A DNA stretch of 64,000 nucleotides from the NCBI RefSeq assembly GCF_014203855.1, contig NZ_JACHJV010000001.1:3100001-3164000 (forward strand), written 5' to 3'. This DNA is from Kitasatospora kifunensis (GTDB lineage Bacteria > Actinomycetota > Actinomycetes > Streptomycetales > Streptomycetaceae). The notes below the pieces were generated by a model, which did no database searches, was not told the origin of the DNA, and saw only the letters and a list, made by a program, of their open reading frames with translations. Every line of letters begins with the position of its first letter. Position 1 is the first letter of the stretch. This document shows positions 35,694 to 43,461 of the stretch, one piece after another. The position numbers and the translations under genes were made by a program.

Positions 35694-35703
35694 CGTACGT
35701 ACG
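35694..35703. promoter_or_regulatory. Palindrome in the divergent region before the DUF2342 gene
   Basis: CGTACGTACG, a perfect 10-bp palindrome, with another CGTAC 17 bases after its start (35711-35715). It lies 29 bases upstream of the SDR gene start and could be an operator for either divergent gene. Confidence 0.3.
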
Positions 35704-35852
35704 AGTGTCACGTACGGTCCATCCTGCCCGAGGAGAGGGCCCGGCGGTGCACCCGGCGCGGGCGAGCCCACTGTGGCCCTTGACTCGCTACCCCCTACTT
35801 GCTTTCCCGCCACACCACCCAGCGCGTGACGGCCGACCAGATCGAGGACCCA

Positions 35853-37394
35853 GTGAGCGACCTCCCCTTCGGATTCGGTGTCCCGCCCGAGGAGCCCGAC
35901 GAGGGCAAGGATCAGGGCGGCAAGCAGGATGACCAGGCCGGTTCCGGCAAGTCCGGCGACCAGCCGTCGCAGCCGTCGCCCTTCGGTTTCGGTGCCAACC
36001 CGTTCGGCGCGATGTTCGGCATGGGCGGGGCCGGCGGTCAGGGCGAGGCGGGTGAGAATCCGTTCGCCGCGATGATGGGCGGGCTCAACCCCAACGATCT
36101 GGGCGCCGCCTTCCAGCAGCTCGGCCAGATGCTCTCCTTCGAGGGCGGCCCGGTGAACTGGCAGCTGGCCAAGGACATCGCGCGCCAGAGCGTGGTGGCC
36201 GAGCCGGCCGAGGGCAAGCAGAAGGACCGCTCGGTGAGCACCGCCGAGCACTCCGCGGTGGCCGAGGCGGTGCGGCTGGCCGAACTATGGCTGGATTCGG
36301 TCACCGAGTTCCCCTCCTCCTCGGCAAGTGCGGCGGCGTGGAGCCGGGCGGAGTGGATCGAGGCCACCCTGCCGGTCTGGCAGGAGCTGGTCGACCCGGT
36401 GGCCGAGCGGGTCGGCAACGCCATGGGCGGCGTGCTGCCCGACGAGATGCAGGCCATGGCCGGACCGCTGATGGGCGTGATGCGCTCGATGGGCGGGGCC
36501 ATGTTCGGCACCCAGATCGGGCAGGCGCTGGGCGCGCTGGCCGCCGAGGTGCTCGGCTCGACCGACATCGGCCTGCCGCTGGCGCCGGCCGGCAAGGCCG
36601 CGCTGCTGCCGCAGAACATCGCCGAGTTCGGCGAGGGCCTGAGCGTGCCGGCCGACGAGGTGCGGCTCTACCTGGCCCTGCGCGAGGCCGCCCACCAGCG
36701 GCTCTTCGCCCACGTGCCGTGGCTGCGGGCGCACCTGTTCGGTGCCGTCGAGGCCTACGCCCGGGGGATCAAGGTCGACACCTCCCGGATGGAGGAGCTG
36801 ATGGGCCAGCTCGACCTGGAGAACCCGGAGGCCATGCAGGACGCGCTGGCCGGCGGCCTGCTGCAGCCCGAGGACACCCCCGAGCAGAAGGCCGCGCTGG
36901 CCCGCCTGGAGACGGCGCTCGCGCTGGTCGAGGGCTGGGTCGACGCGGTGGTGCACGCGGCCGCCGAACCGCACCTGCCGCAGGCCGGCGCGCTGCGCGA
37001 GACGCTGCGCCGCCGCCGGGCCACCGGTGGCCCGGCCGAGCAGACCTTCGCCACCCTGGTCGGCCTCGAGCTGCGGCCGCGCCGCCTGCGCGACGCCTCG
37101 CGCCTGTGGGCCTCGCTGGCCGACGCGCGCGGCATCGAGGGGCGCGACGGGCTCTGGGAGCACCCCGACATGCTGCCGACCGCCAGCGACCTGGACGACC
37201 CGGACGGCTTCGTGCACCGCGGCGGCGCGGAGCAGAGCGAGGGCGGGCTGGACTTCGACGCGATCACCAAGCTGCTCGGCGAGGCGGCGGGCGAGGGCAA
37301 GGAGACCGGCACCGGCACGGACACCGGCAAGGACACCGGCGCGCCCGAGGCGACCGAGAAGAACGACCAGCAGAAGGACGACCCGAGCGCATGA
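35853..37394 (+). CDS. DUF2342 zinc-dependent metalloprotease-like protein
   Basis: 513 aa from GTG 35853 (CGAGGA six bases upstream), giving the family N terminus MSDLPFGFGVPPEEPDE. A disordered Gly/Gln/Asp-rich segment (10-60) is followed by a helical core with WIEATLPVWQELVDPVAERV and the probable metal site LREAAHQRLFAHVPWLRAHL, where conserved His and Glu residues recall a zincin-like helix. The C-terminal tail is rich in Gly, Thr, Glu and Lys. The family is annotated as a zinc-dependent metalloprotease in actinobacteria, but I know of no defined substrate. Its stop overlaps the NUDIX start (ATGA), so they are coupled. Confidence 0.85.
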   Translation: MSDLPFGFGVPPEEPDEGKDQGGKQDDQAGSGKSGDQPSQPSPFGFGANPFGAMFGMGGAGGQGEAGENPFAAMMGGLNPNDLGAAFQQLGQMLSFEGGPVNWQLAKDIARQSVVAEPAEGKQKDRSVSTAEHSAVAEAVRLAELWLDSVTEFPSSSASAAAWSRAEWIEATLPVWQELVDPVAERVGNAMGGVLPDEMQAMAGPLMGVMRSMGGAMFGTQIGQALGALAAEVLGSTDIGLPLAPAGKAALLPQNIAEFGEGLSVPADEVRLYLALREAAHQRLFAHVPWLRAHLFGAVEAYARGIKVDTSRMEELMGQLDLENPEAMQDALAGGLLQPEDTPEQKAALARLETALALVEGWVDAVVHAAAEPHLPQAGALRETLRRRRATGGPAEQTFATLVGLELRPRRLRDASRLWASLADARGIEGRDGLWEHPDMLPTASDLDDPDGFVHRGGAEQSEGGLDFDAITKLLGEAAGEGKETGTGTDTGKDTGAPEATEKNDQQKDDPSA

Positions 37395-37954
37395 TCCACG
37401 CCGATGCCGTCCACACCCTGACCTCCTGGACGGCCGACGAGAGCGACCAGGAGCGGCTGCGCGGCGACTACCTGGCCCACCTGGCGGAGCATCAGGACGG
37501 CCTGTGGCGCTCGTGCCGGCCCGCGCACATCACGGCCAGCGCCGCCGTCGTCGACCCGGCGGCGGGGCGGATCCTGCTGACCCTGCACCCGAAGGTCGGG
37601 CTCTGGCTGCAGATGGGCGGGCACTGCGAGCCCGGCGACCACACGCTCGCGGCGGCCGCCCTGCGCGAGGCCACCGAGGAGTCCGGCATCGCCGACCTGC
37701 GGCTGCTGACCGGAGCGGACGGACGTCCGGTGCCGGTCAAGCTGGACCGGCACCAGGTGCGCTGCGGCGGCAAGGACCAGCCGGAGAGCACCCACCTGGA
37801 CGTGCAGTACGTCGCGCTGGCCCCGGCCGGCGCGCGCGAGCTGATCAGCGATGAGTCACTCGACCTGCGCTGGTTCGCCTTCGACGAGCTGCCGGAGCTG
37901 ACCGACGACTCGGTGCGGCGACTGGCCGAGCTGGCGCGCGAGCTGACGGCCTGA
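37391..37954 (+). CDS. NUDIX hydrolase
   Basis: 187 aa. The Nudix motif reads GGHCEPGDHTLAAAALREATEESGI split over residues 76-100, keeping the metal-binding REATEESG, with one extra residue and no Glu in the first half compared with the textbook motif. This variant is common in actinobacterial NUDIX proteins that hydrolyse nucleoside diphosphate-linked compounds. The exact substrate cannot be told. ATG 37391 overlaps the stop of the DUF2342 gene by four bases. Confidence 0.88.
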   Translation: MIHADAVHTLTSWTADESDQERLRGDYLAHLAEHQDGLWRSCRPAHITASAAVVDPAAGRILLTLHPKVGLWLQMGGHCEPGDHTLAAAALREATEESGIADLRLLTGADGRPVPVKLDRHQVRCGGKDQPESTHLDVQYVALAPAGARELISDESLDLRWFAFDELPELTDDSVRRLAELARELTA

Positions 37955-38061
37955 CCACCACGCACCAGCCTCAGGCGTGCTCGCTCCTGACGTGCGGTCA
38001 CACCTGAGAGCCTGGGGCAGCTCGGCCTGAGGCGCCGTCACCCGGGCCCGGAGCGTCGCCG

Positions 38062-38772
38062 TCAGCCGCAGACCTCGCCCGGTTCGGGCGCCTCGTCGGG
38101 CATCCCGGGCGCGCGAGCGCCCGGGATGTGCGGCAGGCGGGCGGCGGAGGCCACGCCCTCCAGGTAGCCGCGGGCCCGCTCGGTGCGCGGGTAGGCCTCC
38201 AGCAGCGCCCAGAAGCGCGGGCCGTGGTCCGGGACCAGCAGGTGCGCCAGCTCGTGCAGCAGCACGTAGTCCAGCACGTACTCCGGCATGCCCTGCAGGC
38301 GGTGGGAGAGCCGGATGGTGCGTTCGCTGGGGGTGCAGGAGCCCCAGCGGGAGTTCTGGTTGGTGACCCAGCGGACCTGGTCGGGCCGGGCCCGGCCGTC
38401 GAGGTAGCCGGCGGAGAGCCGGTCGGCCCGCTCGGCCAGCGCGTCGTCACCCAGGGTGCGTCGGCTCTCCTGGGCGGCCAACCGGTCCAGCATCTGGGCC
38501 ACCCAGCGCTGCTCCTCGGCCATCGACATCCGGGCCGGGATCAGCACGATCGTGCGATCGCCCTCGCGGTAGGCGGAGACGGTACGGCTGCGGCGGGCAC
38601 TGCGACGGACCTCGACCGGGCCGTGCTGGCCACCCGGGGTGGGGTCTGCCCCTGGGCTCGGATGCGCCGTGTCTGGCCGCCCGCGTGTACCGGGCGTCGC
38701 GACTCCCGACCCGGCCGCTGCACGGGCACGCCGAGGCGACGCCGAGGGCTGGGAGTCCCGTTCGGCTGCCAT
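38062..38772 (-). CDS. YgjP/DUF45-type zinc metallopeptidase
   Basis: 236 aa. The N-terminal 55 residues are Pro/Ala/Gly/Arg-rich and likely disordered. The catalytic half has WGSCTPSERTIRLSHRLQGM, then the zinc motif VLLHELAHLLVPDHGPRFWA (HExxH with a further His), the hallmark of the YgjP family, related in fold to M48 peptidases and to the WLM/Wss1 group that removes DNA-protein crosslinks. Whether this one acts on proteins is not shown. It converges on the NUDIX gene and is divergent from the ThiF-like gene. Confidence 0.88.
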   Translation of the reverse strand: MAAERDSQPSASPRRARAAAGSGVATPGTRGRPDTAHPSPGADPTPGGQHGPVEVRRSARRSRTVSAYREGDRTIVLIPARMSMAEEQRWVAQMLDRLAAQESRRTLGDDALAERADRLSAGYLDGRARPDQVRWVTNQNSRWGSCTPSERTIRLSHRLQGMPEYVLDYVLLHELAHLLVPDHGPRFWALLEAYPRTERARGYLEGVASAARLPHIPGARAPGMPDEAPEPGEVCG

Positions 38773-38901
38773 GGCACACGACGTTACCCGGTGCTACCGA
38801 CAGAAGTCCGCTGCCTTGGCCGATTCGTTTTCAACAATGATCGTGAGCGGATAGCGAATGGATTGAGCGATTTGAATGCTGATCCGATGTTCTCCCCAGG
38901 C

Positions 38902-38910
38902 TGTGGATAA
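38902..38910 (-). promoter_or_regulatory. Single DnaA-box-like site upstream of the ThiF-like gene
   Basis: TGTGGATAA, the complement of TTATCCACA, a strict DnaA box, in the non-coding stretch 38773-39007. A single box may be chance. Confidence 0.35.
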
Positions 38911-39007
38911 CTGGCTTGGCTAATTCCCGCAGGTGGGGCAGGCTTTCATCACCCAACGCAATCGGCTGATTTCCATCGGCTATCGCGATCATCGGGAGGA
39001 GACCGCC

Positions 39008-40255
39008 ATGCGTCCCATGCTCAAGCCCGCGCTGTCCCAAGCCTGGCGCGACCGGGAAACCCTGCAATTCGGCACCGCCCCCGAGCGGGCCCACGTGGTG
39101 GACCAGGCCGATGAGCAGTTCTGCGCCTTTCTCGGCCTGCTCGACGGCGAGCGGGACGGACCAGCCGTGGCGGCGGCCGCAGCGGGCCTCGGCCTGAGCC
39201 CGTCCTACGTCGCCCAGGCGCTGCGGTCCCTGACCGAGACCGGGCTGCTGGAGGACGCGCTCGCCGTCGAGCGGGCACTGGCCGAGCTGCCGCCCAGCCG
39301 GCGCGAGCTGCTCGGCCCCGATCTCGCCTCGCTCTCGCTGCTGCATCCCGCGCCGGGCGCGGGAGCCGTGGCGCTGGCCCACCGGGCCGGGCTGCGGGTC
39401 CAGGTGCGGGGTGCGGGCCGGGTCGGCGCGGCCGTGGCGGCGGTGCTCTCGGCCGGCGGGGTCGGCGTGGTGGAGGTTGCGGACCAGGGCCGGGTGCTGC
39501 CCGCGGACTGCGCACCCGGCGGCATTCCGGCCCAGGAGGTGGGCCGTCCCCGAGTCGCGGCCGCGCGGGAGGCGGTGCGGCGTGCGGCCGGCCTGCCGAG
39601 CGCCGCGGTGGTGCCCGCGCCCCGGGCCTCCCCGTCGCCCTCCCCGCTCCCCTCTCCTTCCGCGCTCCCGTCCTCCGTTCTGGCCCCGCCCTCCGCTCCG
39701 GCCTCCTCCCTGGCCCCCTCCTCTCCTGTCGCACAGCTGGCCCAGGGCGCTCGGGCGGCGCGCAGTGCTCGGGCCGCCCGGGCCGCCCAGGCCGCGCCCA
39801 CCGAGCGGCCACCCGACCTGGTGGTGATCGCGCCACGGGACGGCAGCGGTGCCTTCGCCGGCGATCCGGCGCAGGCGCACACCCTGATGCAAGCCGGCGT
39901 CCCCCACCTCTACGTCGGTGTGATCGAGCATCTGGGCGTGGTCAGGCCGCTGGTCATCCCCGGAGCCTCGGCCTGCGGCCGCTGCCTGGCCATGACCCGC
40001 ACCGACCAGGACGCGGCCTGGCCCCGGCTGCTCGCCCAACTCACCGCCGAGGGGCCGGCCAAGGCGCGCGAGCCCGCCTGTGACGGAGCGGTGGCCGCGG
40101 CGGTGGCCGGGCTGGCCGGCCTGCACGCGCTGCTCCTGTTCGACGGAGTTCGGCCACCGAGCGTGGACGGCTGGTGCGAGGTCTCCGCCATCGACGGCGT
40201 GGTCCGCCGGCTGCGGCTGCCGCCGCACACCGAGTGCGGCTGCTTCTGGCGCTGA
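39008..40255 (+). CDS. Orphan E1/ThiF-like protein related to TOMM cyclodehydratase leader-binding proteins
   Basis: 415 aa from ATG 39008 (GGAGGAG six bases upstream). Residues 1-90 look like the winged-helix RiPP-recognition region of TOMM-type proteins (MLKPALSQAWRDRETLQFG). The Rossmann part follows with VRGAGRVGAAVAAVLSAGGV, interrupted by an insert of about 60 residues rich in Ser, Pro, Ala and Leu. The C-terminal half has VVIAPRDGSG, PHLYVGVIEHLGVVRPLVIP, CGRC and a final CGCFWR that can build a zinc site. The usual ATP-binding Arg and Asp signature of an active E1 is not obvious. No YcaO, precursor peptide or protease gene is adjacent, so a bacteriocin role is not supported here. Confidence 0.78.
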   Translation: MRPMLKPALSQAWRDRETLQFGTAPERAHVVDQADEQFCAFLGLLDGERDGPAVAAAAAGLGLSPSYVAQALRSLTETGLLEDALAVERALAELPPSRRELLGPDLASLSLLHPAPGAGAVALAHRAGLRVQVRGAGRVGAAVAAVLSAGGVGVVEVADQGRVLPADCAPGGIPAQEVGRPRVAAAREAVRRAAGLPSAAVVPAPRASPSPSPLPSPSALPSSVLAPPSAPASSLAPSSPVAQLAQGARAARSARAARAAQAAPTERPPDLVVIAPRDGSGAFAGDPAQAHTLMQAGVPHLYVGVIEHLGVVRPLVIPGASACGRCLAMTRTDQDAAWPRLLAQLTAEGPAKAREPACDGAVAAAVAGLAGLHALLLFDGVRPPSVDGWCEVSAIDGVVRRLRLPPHTECGCFWR

Positions 40256-40409
40256 CCAGCGCACCTCGGGGCACCGCGGCCGCGCGAAACCCACAGTCCA
40301 GGCCCTGGCCGGGTCTTGAGGTCGACCGGGCACAATGGCCTAGTGACCGCCGTTCCCCAGCCACCGCAGCCGCGGTGACTGTCGGCGCACGTTCGATTCG
40401 GAGGCCCCG

Positions 40410-41747
40410 GTGAGCGATCTTCCGCGTAAGGCTGTCACCCGCACCGCAAGGCTCGCCGCCCTGCCGTTGGGGATAGCTGGGCGCGCCACGCTCGGGTTGG
40501 GCAAGCGAATCGGCGGTCGATCGGCCGAGGTTGTCACCGCCGAGCTCCAGCAGGCCACCGCGGACCAGCTCTTCAAGGTCCTCGGGGAGCTGAAGGGCGG
40601 CGCGATGAAGTTCGGGCAGGTGCTCTCGGTCTTCGAGGCCGCGCTGCCCGAGGAGGTGGCCGGTCCCTACCGGGCAGCCCTGACGAAGCTTCAGGACGCC
40701 GCTCCGCCGATGCCGGCCGCCAGCGTGCACACGGCGCTGGCCCAGCGGCTCGGCCGGGACTGGCGGGCCAACTTCCGCAGCTTCGACGACCGTCCGGCCG
40801 CCGCGGCCTCGATCGGCCAGGTGCACCGGGCCGTCTGGCAGGACGGGCGACAGGTCGCGGTGAAGGTCCAGTACCCGGGCGCCGGCGAGGCGTTGCTCTC
40901 CGACCTGGGTCAACTCAGCCGGGTGGCTTGGCTGCTCGGGCCACTGATCCCCGGCCTGGACATCAAGCCGCTGATCACCGAGCTGCGCGACCGGGTCACC
41001 GAGGAGCTGGACTACGCCCTGGAGGCGCAGGCCCAGCGGGTGCACGCCGAGGAGTTCACCGGTGATCCGGACATCGTGGTGCCGGCCGTGGTCGCCCAGG
41101 CCGATCAGGTGTTGGTCACCGAGTGGCTGGACGGCACGCCGCTGGCCGAGGTGATCACCGGCGGCACCAAGGCCGAGCGCGACCGGGCCGGGCACCTGCT
41201 GGCCCGCTTCCTGTTCGCCGGCCCCGCCCGCACCGGACTGCTGCACGCCGACCCGCACCCCGGCAACTTCCGTCTGCTGAAGGACGACGGCCCGGTGGGC
41301 GGCTGGCGGCTCGGGGTGCTCGACTTCGGCACGGTCGACCGGCTCCCCGGCGGACTGCCCGCACCGATCGGAAACGCGCTGCGGATGGCGCTGGCCGGCG
41401 ATGCGGTGGGCGTGCTGGACATGCTGCGGGGGGAGGGCTTCGTGAAACCCACCATCCAGCTCGACCCCGACGCGGTGCTGGACTACCTGCGCCCGATCAT
41501 CGAGCCGGCCGCGGTGGACGACTTCCACTTCACCCGGGCCTGGATGCGCGCCCAGGCCGCCCGGATCGCCGACCCGCGTTCCCCCGCCCACAACCTCGGC
41601 AAGCAGCTCAACCTGCCCCCGGACTACCTGCTGATCCACCGGGTCACGCTGAGCACCATCGGTGTCCTGTGCCAACTCGGCGCCCAGGCACCGTTCCGCG
41701 CCGAGATGCTCGACTCGCTCCCCGGCTTCGCCGAGCAGCAGCCCTAG
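40410..41747 (+). CDS. ABC1/AarF/UbiB-family atypical kinase
   Basis: 445 aa from GTG 40410. The KxGQ motif of the family is in [13 protein letters not shown], the Ala-rich loop in [14 protein letters not shown], the ATP-site Lys in VAVKVQYP, the catalytic loop is [12 protein letters not shown], and LDFG is the DFG-like motif. Family members are ATPases linked to isoprenoid lipids. Streptomycetes use menaquinone, and the substrate is not known. It lies 154 bases after the ThiF-like gene and ends at a very strong hairpin. The same order (ThiF-like, ABC1, WhiB7) is, from memory, found in mycobacteria. Confidence 0.9.
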   Translation: MSDLPRKAVTRTARLAALPLGIAGRATLGLGKRIGGRSAEVVTAELQQATADQLFKVLGELKGGAMKFGQVLSVFEAALPEEVAGPYRAALTKLQDAAPPMPAASVHTALAQRLGRDWRANFRSFDDRPAAAASIGQVHRAVWQDGRQVAVKVQYPGAGEALLSDLGQLSRVAWLLGPLIPGLDIKPLITELRDRVTEELDYALEAQAQRVHAEEFTGDPDIVVPAVVAQADQVLVTEWLDGTPLAEVITGGTKAERDRAGHLLARFLFAGPARTGLLHADPHPGNFRLLKDDGPVGGWRLGVLDFGTVDRLPGGLPAPIGNALRMALAGDAVGVLDMLRGEGFVKPTIQLDPDAVLDYLRPIIEPAAVDDFHFTRAWMRAQAARIADPRSPAHNLGKQLNLPPDYLLIHRVTLSTIGVLCQLGAQAPFRAEMLDSLPGFAEQQP

Positions 41748-41758
41748 GGCCTGTGCCT

Positions 41759-41819
41759 GCCTGAGTACGACGGTGCCCGGCCCCCGCTCTGCGGGGGCCG
41801 GGCACCGTCGTACTCAGGC
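41759..41819. terminator. Very strong 29-bp hairpin terminator
   Basis: Perfect inverted repeat of 29 bp (41759-41787 with 41791-41819) with a TCT loop, between the converging ABC1 kinase and small basic protein genes. Its length is unusual. Confidence 0.92.
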
Positions 41820-41848
41820 CGACTGGTCTCAGCGCGAGGTGGGAACCG

Positions 41849-42091
41849 TCAGAGCACCGCCGTGGCAAGCACCTTGCGGGCGCGCAGCGAGGCCCGCTCG
41901 GCCTTGCGGCGGAGCCGGGAGGCCCGGACGGCTCGCAGGACCATGCGTTGGTCCTCCGCCTCCTGGAGGCGTTCTTGCATATGGGCTCGGGCCAGGTTTT
42001 CGTGCATGAGATGCATCTCAAGGGTCCTGTTCTGGATCAGAAGTTCAGTGGTCTGCTCGGCGCGGGCGCTGGGCCCTGCGGTGATCGCCAT
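41849..42091 (-). CDS. Small basic, helical protein
   Basis: 80 aa from ATG 42091 (AGGACA about six bases upstream). Predicted long helix or coiled coil (ELLIQNRTLEMHLMHENLAR, MQERLQEAEDQRMV) followed by a very basic C-terminal half (RASRLRRKAERASLRARK). No Cys and no membrane segment. It lies 146 bases downstream of the WblC-type gene on the same strand, so it may share a transcript. DNA or RNA binding is possible from charge alone. Function unknown. Confidence 0.7.
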   Translation of the reverse strand: MAITAGPSARAEQTTELLIQNRTLEMHLMHENLARAHMQERLQEAEDQRMVLRAVRASRLRRKAERASLRARKVLATAVL

Positions 42092-42237
42092 GTCTTTGTC
42101 CTGCTCGTGGTGCGTCGTCGGGTAGGGGGTCTGGACCGCGGCATCAGCCTGGGCAAGGGCAATGCGTACGGAGTGGCGCAGTGCGCCGTCCGCCGGGGGG
42201 CATTCCCGGGGGACTGTCGCTGCTCGGTGCGCCGGGT

Positions 42238-42513
42238 TCACGCCGTGACCTCGGTCTTGCGCGGGCGGCCACGCGGCCGCTTGCGGGCTACCACGACGCC
42301 CTGGACGAACAGCTCGCCACCCCAGACGCCCCACGGCTCGCGCCGGTCGAGGGCACCGGCCAGGCAGGCCTCCTTGACCGGGCAGGTGCCACAGAGGGTC
42401 TTCGCGTACTCGACGTCAGCCGGGGTCTCGGCGAAGAAGACCTCCGGGTCGAAGGAGCGACACGGGATGGGGGCGCCAAGAGCCTCGGCGTCGTCGAGCG
42501 CGGTGATCTGCAT
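42238..42513 (-). CDS. wblC: WhiB-family regulator of the WblC/WhiB7 type
   Basis: 91 aa from ATG 42513 (GGAAGG about seven bases upstream). Four Cys bind a 4Fe-4S cluster: PCRSFDPEVFF, then LCGTCPVKEAC. The Trp-Gly turn EPWGVWGGEL and the C-terminal AT-hook ARKRPRGRPRK define the WhiB7/WblC subgroup that binds the principal sigma factor and switches on intrinsic antibiotic-resistance genes. A GTG start at 42609 in the same frame (GAGGAAG upstream) would add a Pro/Thr-rich 32-residue piece, which is less likely because relatives begin near MQI. The neighbourhood (ABC1 kinase, UvrD2, mycoredoxin) matches mycobacterial whiB7. Confidence 0.92.
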   Translation of the reverse strand: MQITALDDAEALGAPIPCRSFDPEVFFAETPADVEYAKTLCGTCPVKEACLAGALDRREPWGVWGGELFVQGVVVARKRPRGRPRKTEVTA

Positions 42514-42715
42514 GAGAGAGCCTTCCGGAGGGGGGAATGGAGCGGGCGCGGCCTGGGTCGGCGTTGTCAGCGGTACGGACGGGAGGGGCGGTGTGATGAC
42601 CGTGGACACTGTGGGCGTCTTCCTCGTCTGAGTTGTGGTTCCGGTCCAGCTGACTGGTGGGGCTGGACCGGAGGCCCCGAGGGGCCTGGTGGTCTGTCGT
42701 ACCGGACAAAACAAG
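42514..42715 (-). promoter_or_regulatory. Long structured leader of the wblC-type gene
   Basis: About 200 non-coding bases. Reading leftward it holds a hairpin with AGGCCCC/GGGGCCT arms (near 42671-42688) and a GTCCAGC/GCTGGAC pair around 42635-42669. whiB7-type genes are controlled by leader attenuation in relatives, so the leader may have that role, but no upstream peptide ORF is obvious here. Confidence 0.5.
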
Positions 42716-42752
42716 AGGGCCGCGGATCCCGGTGTACGGGTTCCGCGGCCCT
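42716..42752 (-). terminator. Intrinsic terminator with U-tract upstream of wblC
   Basis: 11-bp stem (42716-42726 with 42742-42752) extended by an inner CCCG/CGGG pair. On the minus strand it is followed by CTTGTTTTG, a real U-rich tail. It ends the unknown-function gene at 42778 or works as an attenuator for wblC. Confidence 0.85.
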
Positions 42753-42777
42753 GGAAAGGTGCCGACCTGAGGGTTCC

Positions 42778-43239
42778 TCAGGTTCGCTCTCTCCAGGGTT
42801 CAGGCCCGCGGAAGGCCCGGATCCGGATGGCCTCTGCGCCGATAAAGGCGGCCTTGGCCTGGTTGATCAGCTGCTCGTCCTGCTTCGGGGCGGCACCGAC
42901 GACCTGCAGATAGGCGCCCTGCTTGGCCGCCGCTTCCACTGCCTTCGGTGCCTTGGTCGGTCGGTCATCGCGCATTACCGGCGAGGAATCGACGTCGACC
43001 AGGGCCCATCCGTGGGACAGACCGGTCTCGACAGCCGTCCCCGTGGTGCTGCCGAGGAGCACGCTGGTGCGCAGGGCACCGGTGGCACCGTCGGCGTCGA
43101 CACGGGTGGCGTCGAGGCCCAGACCGCCGCGGACACCGGCCAGCGAGACTCCGCCGGTGCAAGCACCGAGGACGGAGGGACGCAGGGAAGCGGCAACAGC
43201 GGTCTGGCCAGTCACTTTGTTCATCAGCTGGATCTTCAC
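42778..43239 (-). CDS. Protein of unknown function between wblC and uvrD2
   Basis: 153 aa from GTG 43239 (GGAGG about ten bases upstream). It is not recognised. The sequence is small-residue rich, with no Trp until WALVDVDS, a Val/Gly/Ala-rich first half with several Thr (TRVDADGATGALRTSVLLGS), and a charged C-terminal third (KAVEAAAKQGAYLQVVGAAP, AEAIRIRAFRGP). No membrane segment or signal peptide and no motif. Codon use looks native. It sits between a redox-linked regulator and a helicase, and a U-tailed terminator follows. Confidence 0.6.
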   Translation of the reverse strand: MKIQLMNKVTGQTAVAASLRPSVLGACTGGVSLAGVRGGLGLDATRVDADGATGALRTSVLLGSTTGTAVETGLSHGWALVDVDSSPVMRDDRPTKAPKAVEAAAKQGAYLQVVGAAPKQDEQLINQAKAAFIGAEAIRIRAFRGPEPWRERT

Positions 43240-43461
43240 GGTGTTCTCGCCTCCTCTCGGCGTCTCGCGGTGCCCAGTTCCCCGGGCTCCGGTGTTCGGA
43301 TGTCTGGTCGGTCCAACAGCCCTGCGGTGAGGCAGGGGGTGAAGCAGGTCATGCGATCGTGCGCAGGGGAAAGCCGGTTCAGGAGTGCTCCCGATCGGCT
43401 TCGCGGTCGCGTCCCCTTGACCGCTCCGGCAGGCTATTGCGCTTCGTGCACAGCGCGCAAA

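Noticed and set aside
39008..40255. A bacteriocin (TOMM) biosynthetic cluster
   Set aside because: Only the ThiF-like protein is present. There is no YcaO, dehydrogenase, precursor peptide or dedicated transporter next to it.
42607..42609. GTG 42609 as the wblC start or as a separate leader peptide start
   Set aside because: It has a plausible ribosome site but is in frame with wblC with no stop, and would add a Pro/Thr-rich segment not expected in WblC proteins.
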